Positions 1-10,585 of a stretch of DNA of 64,000 bases are shown piece by piece. A program made the position numbers and the translations under genes. How positions within the stretch are numbered: position 1 is the stretch's first letter; each line of letters opens with the position of its first letter. The notes under the pieces are model-generated. The model made no database searches. It saw only the letters and a program-made list of their open reading frames with translations, and was not told the origin of the DNA. The stretch is from Pyxicephalus adspersus (lineage: Eukaryota > Chordata > Amphibia > Anura > Pyxicephalidae): positions 65,577,550-65,641,549 of the forward strand of contig NC_092859.1 of assembly GCF_032062135.1 (NCBI RefSeq). Direction: 5' to 3'.

Positions 1-69
1 ACCCTGTATTTCAAAAACTGGATGTAATAGCAAAAAACTGGGGTCATTTCTGAATTCACCACCCAAAAA

Positions 70-205
70 TTATTAAAAAACAAGTGTAAGATCTATATAT
101 AAATTATTATGATTTTTTTGTATTGGATTCAATACAGTTTTTTTGTATTGAATCCAATACAAAATAATTCGAAAATCCCGCTATGCTCCCTCGCACGCAT
201 TAACA
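70..205. mobile_element. Partial TTAA-type (piggyBac-like) MITE
   Basis: The paired motif GTATTGGATTCAATAC / GTATTGAATCCAATAC followed by an AATT-CCCGC stretch also occurs inside the complete TTAA-flanked elements at 36546-36914 and 41162-41758, and in part in 8491-8926. Here neither TTAA end is preserved, so this is a fragment. Confidence 0.45.
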
Positions 206-319
206 TCACATATAATATACGTTAATATGTCTTTAACTAATGTACTGCATTGGGGACTTTGTCCGCAGTGTTCTTCTGGTTTAATTTGCAGTAAAAAACA
301 TAATAAATTATTTTTTCCC

Positions 320-1200
320 AAGAAATAGGCTTTATTAGAGAGAAGGACTCCCCTATCGGATTAGACTTTTATTGACTTCTATGGCAAAGCGTTTGAAATT
401 CTGGAGATCACAAAAGTTCCACCAGCACATCCAGGTAGTGTAGTAGCTGGCCATACTCACTCGGGTAAAAAAGTAAAAAGGTTGCTACATTTCTGCTAAA
501 TGGTTAATTTGCATCAACTAATCTCTTACAGTGGGAATTAGTCGATTTCCAAAATCTCGGGATCATTAATTTGGCTGTGTTTAAAATGTGAAACAGAAGA
601 GTTTTCTTGTATTTGTGCTGTGAGTGGGCTATGAGTATGATGTATCAAAATCTGTGCAAGAGAAATGGGAGTTAACTCTCCTGTGATTCTATGGAATCAA
701 ATCCAAGATCTTGGACTTGAAAGGTTGAATAAGTGGACAACTCCACCACATATGTAGAAATGTGCCATTTTCTGCTCCACATCTCTAGCAGTTGCCATCG
801 TAGTTAGGAGACTGTTTATGTATAGTGTGGGGTATTCTGTACCATCATTTACATACTTTGAAATGATTTTCCTGAATGTTTATGTTTTGCGATCCTTTAA
901 CTTTAACCTGTTATTATTTTGATATTCCCATTTCTCATCTGTAAAAGTCTGGTTCAGATGTGATTCCCACTGATTATGAAAACAATCTAAAAAACTTTCA
1001 GGAAGATCAGAGAGGAAGCTGTATTTAGAATAAATTGTGTCGTAGTGAGCCTGTGGTTAAAGACATTTTCTAGAAGTCAGTGAGCTGTCTAGAGCTTTGC
1101 TCTTTCCAATTGGAGGCAGTCAAAAATGTCTTAATTGTAAGTAAGTTCACCATGGTATAAGTTTCTGCTAGTAGCGATCGCCTGTCACAAAACTTTCCCC
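320..1200 (-). pseudogene. L1-like ORF2 C-terminal remnant
   Basis: On the minus strand, 741-790 reads as a Cys-x-x-Cys segment followed by GTFLHMWWS. This is the pattern seen near the C-terminus of L1 ORF2 proteins (compare CGDLGTYLHMFWEC in the better-preserved L1 at 29.3-33.3 kb). Stops and frameshifts are frequent in all frames and no poly-A end or target-site duplication is visible. I infer an old, truncated L1 copy; its limits are approximate. Confidence 0.5.
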
Positions 1201-1204
1201 CTTC

Positions 1205-1654
1205 GTAAAAGTGCCTGGCTGTTAACTGTGGGTCGTTGTGGGACGCCATTCTTTAAAAAAATTGTCAGATAGACCTGGAGGTAAGGCTGGGTTGGATCAG
1301 ACTAGGGAAAGTGGGCCTGGTACTGATGTTATTTTAAAATTAAGGACCACTGTTAAAAATATCCTTAGCAAAGTACCGATAAAAGAGTGGGATAGAAGTC
1401 TTGCCTGCAGATTTACTTTCTAAAGCCATGGGGTTAAGCCCAAATGAGCGGTTGAGTAAATTTGTTCTAGGGAGATCAAATCTTTCAAGAGTTAGACTGC
1501 CAGTCAATTATCCTGGTGAGGTGACAGGCTCAATAGTACTTGTGGACATCAGGGAATCCTATTCCTCCTCTGTATTGCGGTGCCACTAGAAGGTGGAATG
1601 CAATTCTTTGGTTTTTGGCCCCACAAGAAGGTTCAGAAAATTGTAAATAGGGAT
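1205..1654. other. Unassigned DNA up to the hAT A left end
   Basis: Two short open frames (61 and 62 codons) lie here but show no motif I recognise. It may be more retroelement sequence. Confidence 0.3.
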
Positions 1655-1885
1655 TAGTGTTGTTGTTCCAATTCGGGTCGTCCTAATTTTCGACCCGAAT
1701 ATGACCGTTCAAATTCGTGTGGACCTGACCCGAATTTTGCTGGATTCTAAGCTCGAACTCGACCCTCCCACAATGCCTAGGGACCTCCCCCATGATCCCT
1801 CCAATAACAGCAGGGATGCTCCCCTCCATGTTTGTTGTGGTAGGCAGCCGATTGGCTGTCTGTCACTGCATGCCACACAGGCAGC

Positions 1886-1912
1886 CATTGGCCTATATAA
1901 GGCCAGGGCGTG
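1886..1912 (+). promoter_or_regulatory. TATA-box core promoter of hAT A transposase
   Basis: TATATAA at 1894-1900 sits in a G+C-rich context (GGCCTATATAAGGCC), about 590 bp upstream of the conserved start codon at 2484. The same block, with CCATATAAGGCC, is conserved in hAT B at 46211-46223, while flanking sequence has diverged. That conservation is why I call it functional in the ancestral element. Confidence 0.55.
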
Positions 1913-2125
1913 CCTGCATTTACCACTCCTGACAAAGATTTGCTAGCATCACAACCTTTCTGTGCTGCTCGGCTTGCTTTGTCCAAGTAAAAAAGTGCCT
2001 TACTTAGACTGTGTCACACTCACACTATTAGTCAGATAGATAGTTGGATTGTACTGTATTTGTGCAGTCCTGCAATCTACTGTACTCAGATAGGTGGAGT
2101 GTTTCACTGTTAGATAGCTAGATAC

Positions 2126-2173
<48 letters not shown>

Positions 2174-2174
2174 T
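2126..2174. repeat. (GATA)n microsatellite
   Basis: About 12 perfect GATA units in the 5' leader of the hAT A transposase gene. The matching place in hAT B (46438-46590) also has GATA repeats, so the microsatellite was present in their common ancestor. Confidence 0.9.
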
Positions 2175-2483
2175 CAGTGTGTTACATACACGCAGCCAGA
2201 GGCAGGGTACCCTCTCTGACTGCGTGCACAGTATCACACTTGTACTGAGGGACAGACACACAGACGCAGTGTATACTGCAGTATATATTTTGTATACTGT
2301 GCTGCATATTACAAGCGTCACCACTGAAGGAAAGTGCTGCATACAACACACACAACGCACTTGCATTTTTTGTGTCAACCGCCCCCAATAAAAAAAACAC
2401 TTATTGTACAATTTACATATACATATAGAATATTAGCTACAAAGTATTTTGCAGGGTGTCAAGCCACACAAAAAAATTTCTAC

Positions 2484-5316
2484 AATGTCTGGCCAAAGAG
2501 GAAAGGGCAGCTTTGGCTGGGGTGACAAGCAAAGCAGTATGAGTTTGGTTTTAGCTGCAGACCCAAGAACAAGAAGCGCTGCTGTTGGTGGTGGGCGTCC
2601 ATTATTGCCACACCATGAACAAGACATAGTGGAGTACATGACCCAGTTTGGGTCAGTTGATTATACCCCCTCTTCATCTCAGTCCCAGACACAGGCCTTA
2701 CAGGTGTCCCAAACAGTCCATGATACACCTGTTCCTCCTAGTTCTTCATCAGCGTCTGGAAAGTAAAGTGTACAGCAGTATATAGCGGAGTACCACCGAG
2801 GGGTTGGAGAGGCGGAGCTACAAGCATTTCTTCAAGATGCTTACTTGTTTCAGTCATCTGACGAAGAGAGTCAGTTCACAGACTTTCCCCCCACTTACTT
2901 TTCACCAGAACACTCTGAGCCAGACAAGCCAATTCAAACTGGCTCCAAAAGGCTGCTGCTTCCTTTCGGCACATATAGGGAAACTGTCTCTTCTGATGTT
3001 GATGATGATGATGATGTCCTTGATCCGGCATGGGGCGAACAAGGAGCTCATCATAGGCAGGAAGAAGATGAGGAGGAGGAGGAGGAAGAGGAGGACGGGG
3101 AGGTTGCAGAGCGTCCTCAAAGGGGGAGGGGGAGGAAGAGGGTAAAAGCTGCTCACACTCTGCATTCTTCAAGTACCAGTGAGACAAGTCATAGTCGTAA
3201 ATCGTCGGAAGCTGTCACCACAGCTATGCCTCAACAACCGCGGACCGCCACCACGAGCACCAGCTCCAGAGCCCTTTTCGGCCCAGTTAGATGTTCGCAA
3301 GTGTGGGTATTTTTTAATGACCATAGTGATGACAACACTATGGTCATCTGTAAACTGTGTGCACAACACTTGAAACGAGGCAAAAACCCAAACAAACTTG
3401 GAACAAGTTGCATGAGCACTTATTTAAAAAGCCACCACCCGGTAACCTGGTGGGAACACCTGGTGAAAGCACAGAGCTCTGTGCGACCACCTCAGCCCTT
3501 GAAGAAGCAAGCTCAAACTGCTTGATCTTCCTCTGCTGCCTTTCCTCATTCTGCCACCAAAGTCACCCATGCTGCTGCCAGCAATTTGAGTGGGCCGTGT
3601 AGCCGTGCATTACCTTTTTCAGGCTCCACCAGCGGTGAGCAGGAGCTCCAACGCAGATCAGCTGCTGTTTGTCGCATTGCTAGCAGTCAAGACCAGGCAT
3701 CATTGCCATCCCCCACAATTTCTACCCCATCGTCCAATTTTTCTGTGGTTAGCATTAGCAGCATCCAACCTTCCATCCCCCAGATGCTGGAGCGCAAGAG
3801 GAAATATGGCAGTTGGCCGAGCAAGCATGGAGTGGGAAGCTATATTTCCTATACAGCTCACTGAATAACTTTGGTGGCAGCAAGGGAAGATGCAGCTCCA
3901 GCAAGGCCTGCATACCTACCTCCGCCCAGAGCACATCGCCATGCCATTTCCTCCTCAAACTCCACTTCCACCTCCTCCTTTGACTCTTCTGCCTCAACCT
4001 CTTCCTCCAGAGACACTTTGCCGTGGAGACCCAGCACCTGCCATTCGGCAGCATCTGTTCAATGCCAGCAACAACCTGCAGTTTGCTATTTCGGTGCACA
4101 ATTCAGATGTTGCCACGCTGTCCTGGGGTTGCGAAGCTTGGGTTCCCTCAGCCACATGGTCGCAGCCATTCTAAGTGCCTTGCGGGCACTTAGAATGGCT
4201 GCGATGGCTAACTCAGAACTTACTTCAGCCAGGCAAGGTCGTGTGTGACAACAGGGCCAATCTGCTGGCAGCCCTGCAATGTGGGAAACTCACACACATA
4301 CCTTGCCTGGCTCATGTCATGAACCCGATAGTACAGCCCTTCCTTAGGAATTACCCAGGCCTCCAGCCGCTGTTGCTGAAGGCCGGAAAGTTGTCCGTGC
4401 CTTTCCGCCGGTCGTACACAGCCAGTACCAGATTGGTAGATTTACAGCAAAACCTCAACCTGCCAGTGCACCGGTTATTTTGTGATGTGGCCACACATTG
4501 GAATTCAACCTTTTTCATGCTGCAGGGGCTGGCTGAACAACAGAAAATGGTGGTGGATTACGTGGCAGAGTCTGTTCGTTTCAGACTTATACCTACACTA
4601 CCTTTCTTCAGCCCTGCGGAGTGGCTGCAAATTGAGGACTTGTGCACTGTATTGTCACCTTTTGAAGAGGCCACCAGGATGATCAGCAAAGATCAGTCCT
4701 GTGTCAGTGACACCATCCCCATCATATGCCTGCGGGAACCGATGATGGTGGATCTCAGACACGACACAGAGCAGACGCTGCATCAAGAGATGACATTTCA
4801 AACATCATCTTGGACATGCGTTCCTACTAGGCATAGTGCACCACAAATCCGGAGGAGGAGGAGGTGGAAGAGGATGAGGAGGACATTGCAGGCATGGGAG
4901 AAGGGGAGGAAAGGGCAGAAAAGGATATTGAGGGTACATGGCATCCATCCACCCAAACACAAGCCGGCATGTTCCGTGGATGGCAAGAACAGGTGGAGGC
5001 GGAGGAGGAGGACGACCCTGTTCTGCTGTTTGACCCACAGGAGTGTGGGTCCGGAATTACCTCAGCTATGGGTAGTTTGAGCAACATGACAGCCTTCATG
5101 CAGGAGTGCATAGCCAAAGATGCACGCATACAACACATAAAAACAAAGACTGACGACTATTGGATTGCTACGTTACTAGATCCACGTTACAAGCCTGAGA
5201 TACAACAACTCATCTTGCCCCAATACAGGGGAGCTAAAATGCAGCACTACCAAGAAGTGCTTGTAAGTGACTTGTGCTTAGCCTTTCCGGCTGCAAGCAG
5301 CAGCAGCAGAAATCCA
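2484..5316 (+). pseudogene. hAT transposase with BED zinc finger, decayed (element A)
   Basis: A hAT transposase cuts and pastes its element by binding the terminal repeats. Order of remnants: N-terminus at 2484 (MSGQRGKGSFG, shared with hAT B); serine-rich stretch; acidic D/E run (about 3000-3105); BED finger (about 3270-3450) with QVWVFF, CKLC and LGTSCMSTYLKSHH; hAT catalytic body (about 4175-4810) with THIPCLAHVMN and CDVATHWNSTFFML; second acidic stretch; then DDYWIATLLDPRYKPE (5152-5199). The frame shifts several times between 2766 and 4864. In the BED finger the first His of the usual H-x(3-5)-H pair appears to be Tyr. The C-terminal dimerisation domain is missing: sequence matching hAT B stops at about 5316 and the tandem array begins. 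The start was chosen because ATG and its context are conserved in B. Confidence 0.8.
4161..4203. repeat. Perfect 19-bp inverted repeat in transposase body
   Basis: CGCAGCCATTCTAAGTGCC (4161-4179) and its exact reverse complement (4185-4203) are separated by 5 bases. The hairpin sits where the reading frame of the transposase is broken. Confidence 0.85.
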
Positions 5317-5329
5317 GAAATGTTTCTGT

Positions 5330-5735
5330 TTATTTTGATAGATTACAGGTGGTATCATATTTAAATATCTGTATTTTTTTTACAGATATACAGAAATTTT
5401 TATGTTTAATTTGATAGATAGCAAGTGGTATCAGAATGAAATATCTGTATTTTTTTACAGAAATAGAGAATTTTTTCTGTTTATATTGATAGATTGCAAG
5501 TGGTATCACAAATAAATATCTGTATTTTTTTACAGAAATATAGAACTTTTTATGGCTTTTTTGACAGATAGCAAGTGGTATCAGAATTAAATATCTGTAT
5601 TTTTTTATAGAATTACAGAAATGTTTCTGTTTATTTTGATAGATTGCAAGTGGTATCATAATTAAATATCTGTACTTTGTTTTTACAGAAATAAAGAAAC
5701 TTTTAGGGCTTTTTTGATTGATAGCAAGTGGTATC
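5330..5735. repeat. Satellite 1 array, forward arm (element A)
   Basis: About 5 units of roughly 75 bp. Each has GATAGATAGCAAGTGGTATC, then AATATCTGTATTTTTTTACAG and CAGAAAT..TTTCTG. The array starts where transposase homology ends and runs into the assembly gap. Confidence 0.85.
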
Positions 5736-6236
5736 NNNNNNNNNNNNNNNNNNNNNNNNNNNNNNNNNNNNNNNNNNNNNNNNNNNNNNNNNNNNNNNNN
5801 NNNNNNNNNNNNNNNNNNNNNNNNNNNNNNNNNNNNNNNNNNNNNNNNNNNNNNNNNNNNNNNNNNNNNNNNNNNNNNNNNNNNNNNNNNNNNNNNNNNN
5901 NNNNNNNNNNNNNNNNNNNNNNNNNNNNNNNNNNNNNNNNNNNNNNNNNNNNNNNNNNNNNNNNNNNNNNNNNNNNNNNNNNNNNNNNNNNNNNNNNNNN
6001 NNNNNNNNNNNNNNNNNNNNNNNNNNNNNNNNNNNNNNNNNNNNNNNNNNNNNNNNNNNNNNNNNNNNNNNNNNNNNNNNNNNNNNNNNNNNNNNNNNNN
6101 NNNNNNNNNNNNNNNNNNNNNNNNNNNNNNNNNNNNNNNNNNNNNNNNNNNNNNNNNNNNNNNNNNNNNNNNNNNNNNNNNNNNNNNNNNNNNNNNNNNN
6201 NNNNNNNNNNNNNNNNNNNNNNNNNNNNNNNNNNNN
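5736..6236. other. Assembly gap (501 N)
   Basis: A run of N inside satellite 1. The array is in forward orientation on the left and reverse on the right, so the unsequenced part probably holds the inversion point. Confidence 0.95.
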
Positions 6237-7180
6237 AGATATTTAATTCTGATACCACTTGCTATCTATCAAATACTGATATTTAATTCTGATACCACTT
6301 GCTATCTATCAAAATAAATAGAAAAATTTCTGTAAAAAAAAAAAAAAAAAGATATTTAATTCCGGCTTCAACTTGCAATCTAAACTAAAAAGCCATAAAA
6401 ATGTATGTATTTCTCTCCAAAAATTATAGATATTTATATATGATTCATAATTAAATATCAGTGTTTTTTAGAGAGAAATACAGATTTTTTATGGCTATTT
6501 AGATAGATAGCAAGTGGGATTAGAATTAAATATCTGTAATTTTTTAGTTTTTTTTACAGAAATAAAGAACATTTTATGGGTTTTTGGATAGATACTAAGC
6601 GCTATCAGAATGAAATATTTGTATTTTATATGGATAGATATAGAATTTTTTCTAGCTTTTGTGATATATTACAAGAGGTAAAATTTAGGATACCTCTTGC
6701 TATCCATCACAAAAAAACCTAAAAATTTCCGTATTTCTGTAAAAAAAATACAAATTTTGGTATTTCTCTCCAAAAAATACAGATATTTCATTCTGATCCC
6801 ACTTTGCTATATATCTCCAAAGCCATAAAAATTTCTATATTTCTCTCCCAAAAATCCATATATTTAATTCTGATAGCACTTGGTATCAATCCAAAAGACC
6901 ATAATTCTGATCCCACTTTGCTATATATCCTTAAAGCCATAAAAATGGATGTATTTCTCTACAAACAATACAGATATTTAATTCTGATAGCACTTGGTAG
7001 TTGGGATCTCTCCAAAAGGCCATAAAAAATTATATATTTTTCCACAAAAATTACAGTTTTTTTATTCTGATTGCACTTGGTATGTATCTTAAAACCGATA
7101 AAAATGTATGTATTTATGTGAAACACATACAGATATTTAACTGTGATAGCAATTGCTAGATATCGACAAATGATAAAAAA
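6237..7180. repeat. Satellite 1 array, mixed orientation (element A)
   Basis: Diverged units of the same family. Orientation is reverse at 6237-6440 (TGATACCACTTGCTATCTATC), forward at about 6450-6680 and reverse again to 7180. The two flips, at about 6445 and 6690, are short imperfect palindromes. Confidence 0.75.
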
Positions 7181-7289
7181 TGTACAGCAGGATTCCCGTG
7201 GATTCCCCAAAGCCCCTTCCTTTTGGTTGGGTTGTGGTTTCACTAGATAGTATGTAAGGAAAGTGTGATTTTTGTTAATCCATTCATGT

Positions 7290-7965
7290 CTCAATTAGCA
7301 ACAGCTTCAACACTGTCCATAGAGGTGATGGCCTCAACCTCCAATGCGGTCAACGCTTCGTCACAGGGCCCACCATCTCCTACTCCTGCTGTTACTACTG
7401 CCGCCTTCTCAGTACCCAACTCTAGATGCAAGATAATAATGCCATCCACACTTTGTCTTAGAGCCCACCACCTCCTCCCCCTCCTTCTGTAAATGATGCT
7501 GCCGCTTGCCCAGTACCAAACTCTGGATGCCAGATACTAATGCCGTCCATACTCCGTCTCAGAGCCCACCGCTTCCTCCTCCTGTTGTAAATGATGCTGC
7601 CGTCAGCTCAATACCAAACCCCAGATGCCAGATACTAATGCAGTCCACACTCCGGCTCAGAGCCCACCGCCTCCTCCTCCTTCTTCTGTAACTGATGCTG
7701 CCACCTGCCCAGTACCAAACTCTAGATACCAGATGTTAATGCCGTCCACACTCCGTCTCAGAGCCCACTGGCTCCTCCTCCTCCTGCTGTGACTGATGCT
7801 GCCGCCTGCCCAGTACCAAATTCTAGATGCCAGATACTAATGCCGTCCACACTCAATCTTAGAGCCCACTGCCTCCTCCTGCTATAACTGATGCTGCCGC
7901 CTGCCCAGTACCAAACTCTAGATGCCAGATACTAATACCGTCCACGCTCCTTCTCTGAGCCCACC
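7290..7965. repeat. Satellite 3a array, about 99-bp units (element A)
   Basis: About 6 units built on GATGCCAGATACTAATGCCG, CTCCGTCTCAGAGCCCACCG, a CTC/CTG triplet tract, TAAATGATGCTGCCGC and GCCCAGTACC. The same unit forms a longer array in hAT B (49800-51350), and most of it is contained in the 147-bp unit at 12790-18350. A leader module (CTACATAGTAGGTA-type, then GATGGCCTCAACCTCCAATG) precedes the array in both A and B. Confidence 0.85.
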
Positions 7966-8097
7966 GCTTCAGGGCACTAGGGGTTAAATGAGGACAAGCC
8001 TCTCCATTCACCCCCAGTCCTCTGGCTGAGGTTTTTTATTTCTCAGCCATTCAGCACTGGAGATGAATGGGGAGACTTGTGCCCATTCATCCCTAGT

Positions 8098-8182
8098 GCT
8101 CTGTGATTGGCTGAGAAATAGGAAATCCTGATGACAGCTCAAGCATCATCAGGGTTTCCCTTTCCTCAGCCAATCACAGAGC
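8098..8182. repeat. Inverted repeat in hAT A right subterminal region
   Basis: GCTCTGTGATTGGCTGAG (8098-8115) and its exact complement (8165-8182), with weaker pairing continuing inward. It can form a hairpin about 130 bp from the right TIR. Confidence 0.75.
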
Positions 8183-8317
8183 AGTAGAGGTATTTTTTTT
8201 TTTTCCTCCCGAATTTTTGCTGTCGAATCCCGTGATTTTCGGGTCAGGTCTCCCCGAATTCGAACAGCCATATTTGGGTCAAATATAGGGACAACCCAAA
8301 TTCGAACATCATCACTA

Positions 8318-10460
8318 TTTGATACCTCTTTCTATTTACCAAAGAAGACTGGTACAGTTAAATTTCTGGCTTACTGTAAAAAAAGGACAGATATTTCAGG
8401 GTTTGATACCTGTTCCTATTTACCAAAGAAGACCGTTTGGTACAAGTTAATTTCTGGCTTACTGTAAAAAAAATACCGATTTTTCAGTGTTTAACCTTCC
8501 CAGCGGTAACCCGAGCGTGCTTACGTTGCCGGCGGGGCGGGGTGGGAAATTCAATATCCATTTGTATTGCATTCAATACAAAAGAACTGTATTGAATGAA
8601 AAACAAATTGGATTTTTAGGGGTAAAATCAGTACATTGTTTTAAATAAATTTTTTTTACAGTATATATAATAATCTGAGTATAATAAGTATTTTTTTTTT
8701 TTAATTTTAAAAACATTTTTTTTAAATATATAGATTTTTTAATTTATTCAATTTATTATTTTTAAATGATTTTGTGTTTCAAACTTTATTATACTCATAC
8801 TAATATATTACACTGTAAAATAAACTTTCATGAAAAACAATGTACCGCTTTTAAAAACCAGAAAAAATATAAAACCAGAAAAAACGCATATAAAACCAGA
8901 AAAAAATGAACCACTAGGGAGGTTAATACCTGTTCTTATTTACCAAAGAACAGTACAGTGAAAATTCTGGCCTACTGTAAAATAAATACAGATATTTCAG
9001 TGTTTGATAGGTGTTCCTATTTACTAAAGACGACGTGTGCTACAGGGAAATTTCTCCCCTACTGTAAAATAAATAGAGATATTTCAGTGTTTGACACCTG
9101 TTCCTATTTGCAAAAAAGACCATTTGGTATAGTTAAATTTCTGGCCTATTGTAAAAAAAAAATGCTTTTTCAGTGTTTGATACCTGTTCTTTTTTATCAA
9201 AGAAGACCGTTTGGTACAGTAATATTTCGGTCCTACTGTAAAATAAATACAGATATTTCAGTGTTTGATACCTGTTCCTATTTACCAAAGAAGACCGTTT
9301 GGTACACTTAAATTTCTGGCATACTGTAAAATAAATACAGATCTTTCAGTGTTTAATACCAATTCCTATTTACCAAAAAAGACCATTTGGTAAAGTGATT
9401 TTCCGGTCTACTGTAAAAAAAATACAGATATTTTACTATTTTATACCTGTCCCTGTTTACCAAAGAAGACCGTCTGGTACAGTTACATTTCTGGCTTACT
9501 GTAAAAGAAATACAGACTTTTCAGTGTTTAATGCCTGTTCTTATTTACCAAAGAAGACTGTTTACTACAGTTACATTTCTGGCCCACTGTAAAATAAATA
9601 CAGATATTTCAGTGCTTAATACCTGTTCTTAATTACCAAAGAAGACCATTTTGTACAGTTAAATTTCTGGCCTGCTAAAAAATAAATACAGATATTTCAG
9701 TGTTTGATACCTGTTCCTATTTACCAAAGAAAATCGTTTAGTACAGTGAAATTTCTGTCCTACTCTAAAATAAATATAGATATTTCAGTGTGTAAAACTT
9801 GTTCCTATTTACCAAACAACACCGTTTGGTACAGTAAAATTTCTGTCCTAATTTAAAATAAATACAGATATTTCATTGTTTGATGCCTGTTCCTATTTAC
9901 CAAAGAAAACCATTTGGTACAGTTAAATTTCTGTCTTACTGTAAAATAAACACAGATATTTCAGTGTGTCATACCTGTTCCGATTTACCAAAGAAGACTG
10001 TTTGGTACAGTTAAATTACTGGCCTACTGTAAAATAAATACAGATATTTTAGTGTATGATACCTGTTCCTATTTATGAAAGAAGACCATTTGGTACAGTT
10101 AAATTTTTGGCCTACTGTAAAGTAATTACACATATTTCAGTGTTTGATACTTGTTCCTATTTACCAAAGAACACCGTTTGAAACAGGTAAATTTCTGTCT
10201 TACTGTAAAAAAATACAGATATTTCAGTGTTTGATACCTGTTCCTATTTACCAAAGAAAATCGTTTGGTACGGTTAACTTTCTTGCCAACTGTAAATTAA
10301 ATACAGATTTTTCGTTGTTTGATACCTGTTCCTATTTAACAAAGAAAATTGTTTGGTACAGTAAAATTTCTGTCCTACTGAATAACAAAATACAGATATT
10401 TCAGTGTTTGATATTTGTTCCAATTTACCAAAGAAGACCGTTTGGTACAGGCTCATTGTT
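8318..10460. repeat. Satellite 2 array, about 87-bp units
   Basis: About 20 units, each with TTTGATACCTGTTCCTATTT, ACCAAAGAAGACCGTTTGGT, ACAGTTAAATTTCTGGCCTA and CTGTAAAATAAATACAGATA. A TTAA MITE (8491-8926) interrupts it. The GATACC..TT.CTATYTA and CTGTAAA..ACAGATATTT blocks match satellite 1 in reverse orientation, so the two are related. It directly abuts the hAT A right end. Confidence 0.85.
8491..8926. mobile_element. TTAA-type (piggyBac-like) MITE, complete
   Basis: Flanked by TTAA on both sides. The ends read CCTTCCCAGCGGTAACCCGAG and, in reverse complement, CCTCCCTAGTGGT. Deleting the element plus one TTAA restores a normal satellite 2 unit (CAGTGTTTAATACCTGTTC). No coding capacity. 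Confidence 0.8.
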
Positions 10461-10585
10461 GGCCGACTAAAAAAAAGATGAGTGGTAGACTCAGGAGAAG
10501 GCCACCTGCGACCTGACTCCTCTGGGAGTCTGCCTCTTTAGGACAGCAGCAAACTGTTAGTGACATCAGCACAAGTTGTAGATGT

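Larger units (their letters stand above)
1655..8317 (+). mobile_element. hAT element A (about 6.7 kb, with internal tandem arrays)
   Basis: The left end starts TAGTGTTGTTGTTC. The right end, read in reverse complement, starts TAGTGATGATGTTC, and the similarity continues for about 60 bp (GGGT-GTCC, GACCC-AATATG-C-GTTC). These are terminal inverted repeats of the hAT 'TAGTGTTGG' kind. Inside are a TATA box, a GATA microsatellite, a BED/hAT transposase pseudogene, two tandem-array families (5330-7180 and 7290-7965) and a right subterminal region. The 8 bases on the left (ATAGGGAT) do not match those on the right (TTTGATAC), so no target-site duplication supports these two ends as one insertion event. 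Confidence 0.75.

Noticed and set aside
2876..3187. Proline/histidine-rich minus-strand frames over 2876-3187 and 4798-5138
   Set aside because: They are antisense shadows of acidic Glu/Asp codon runs in the hAT transposase.
5683..6317. Open frames of 170-200 codons across 5683-6317 and 25465-26244
   Set aside because: They are translations of N runs in assembly gaps.
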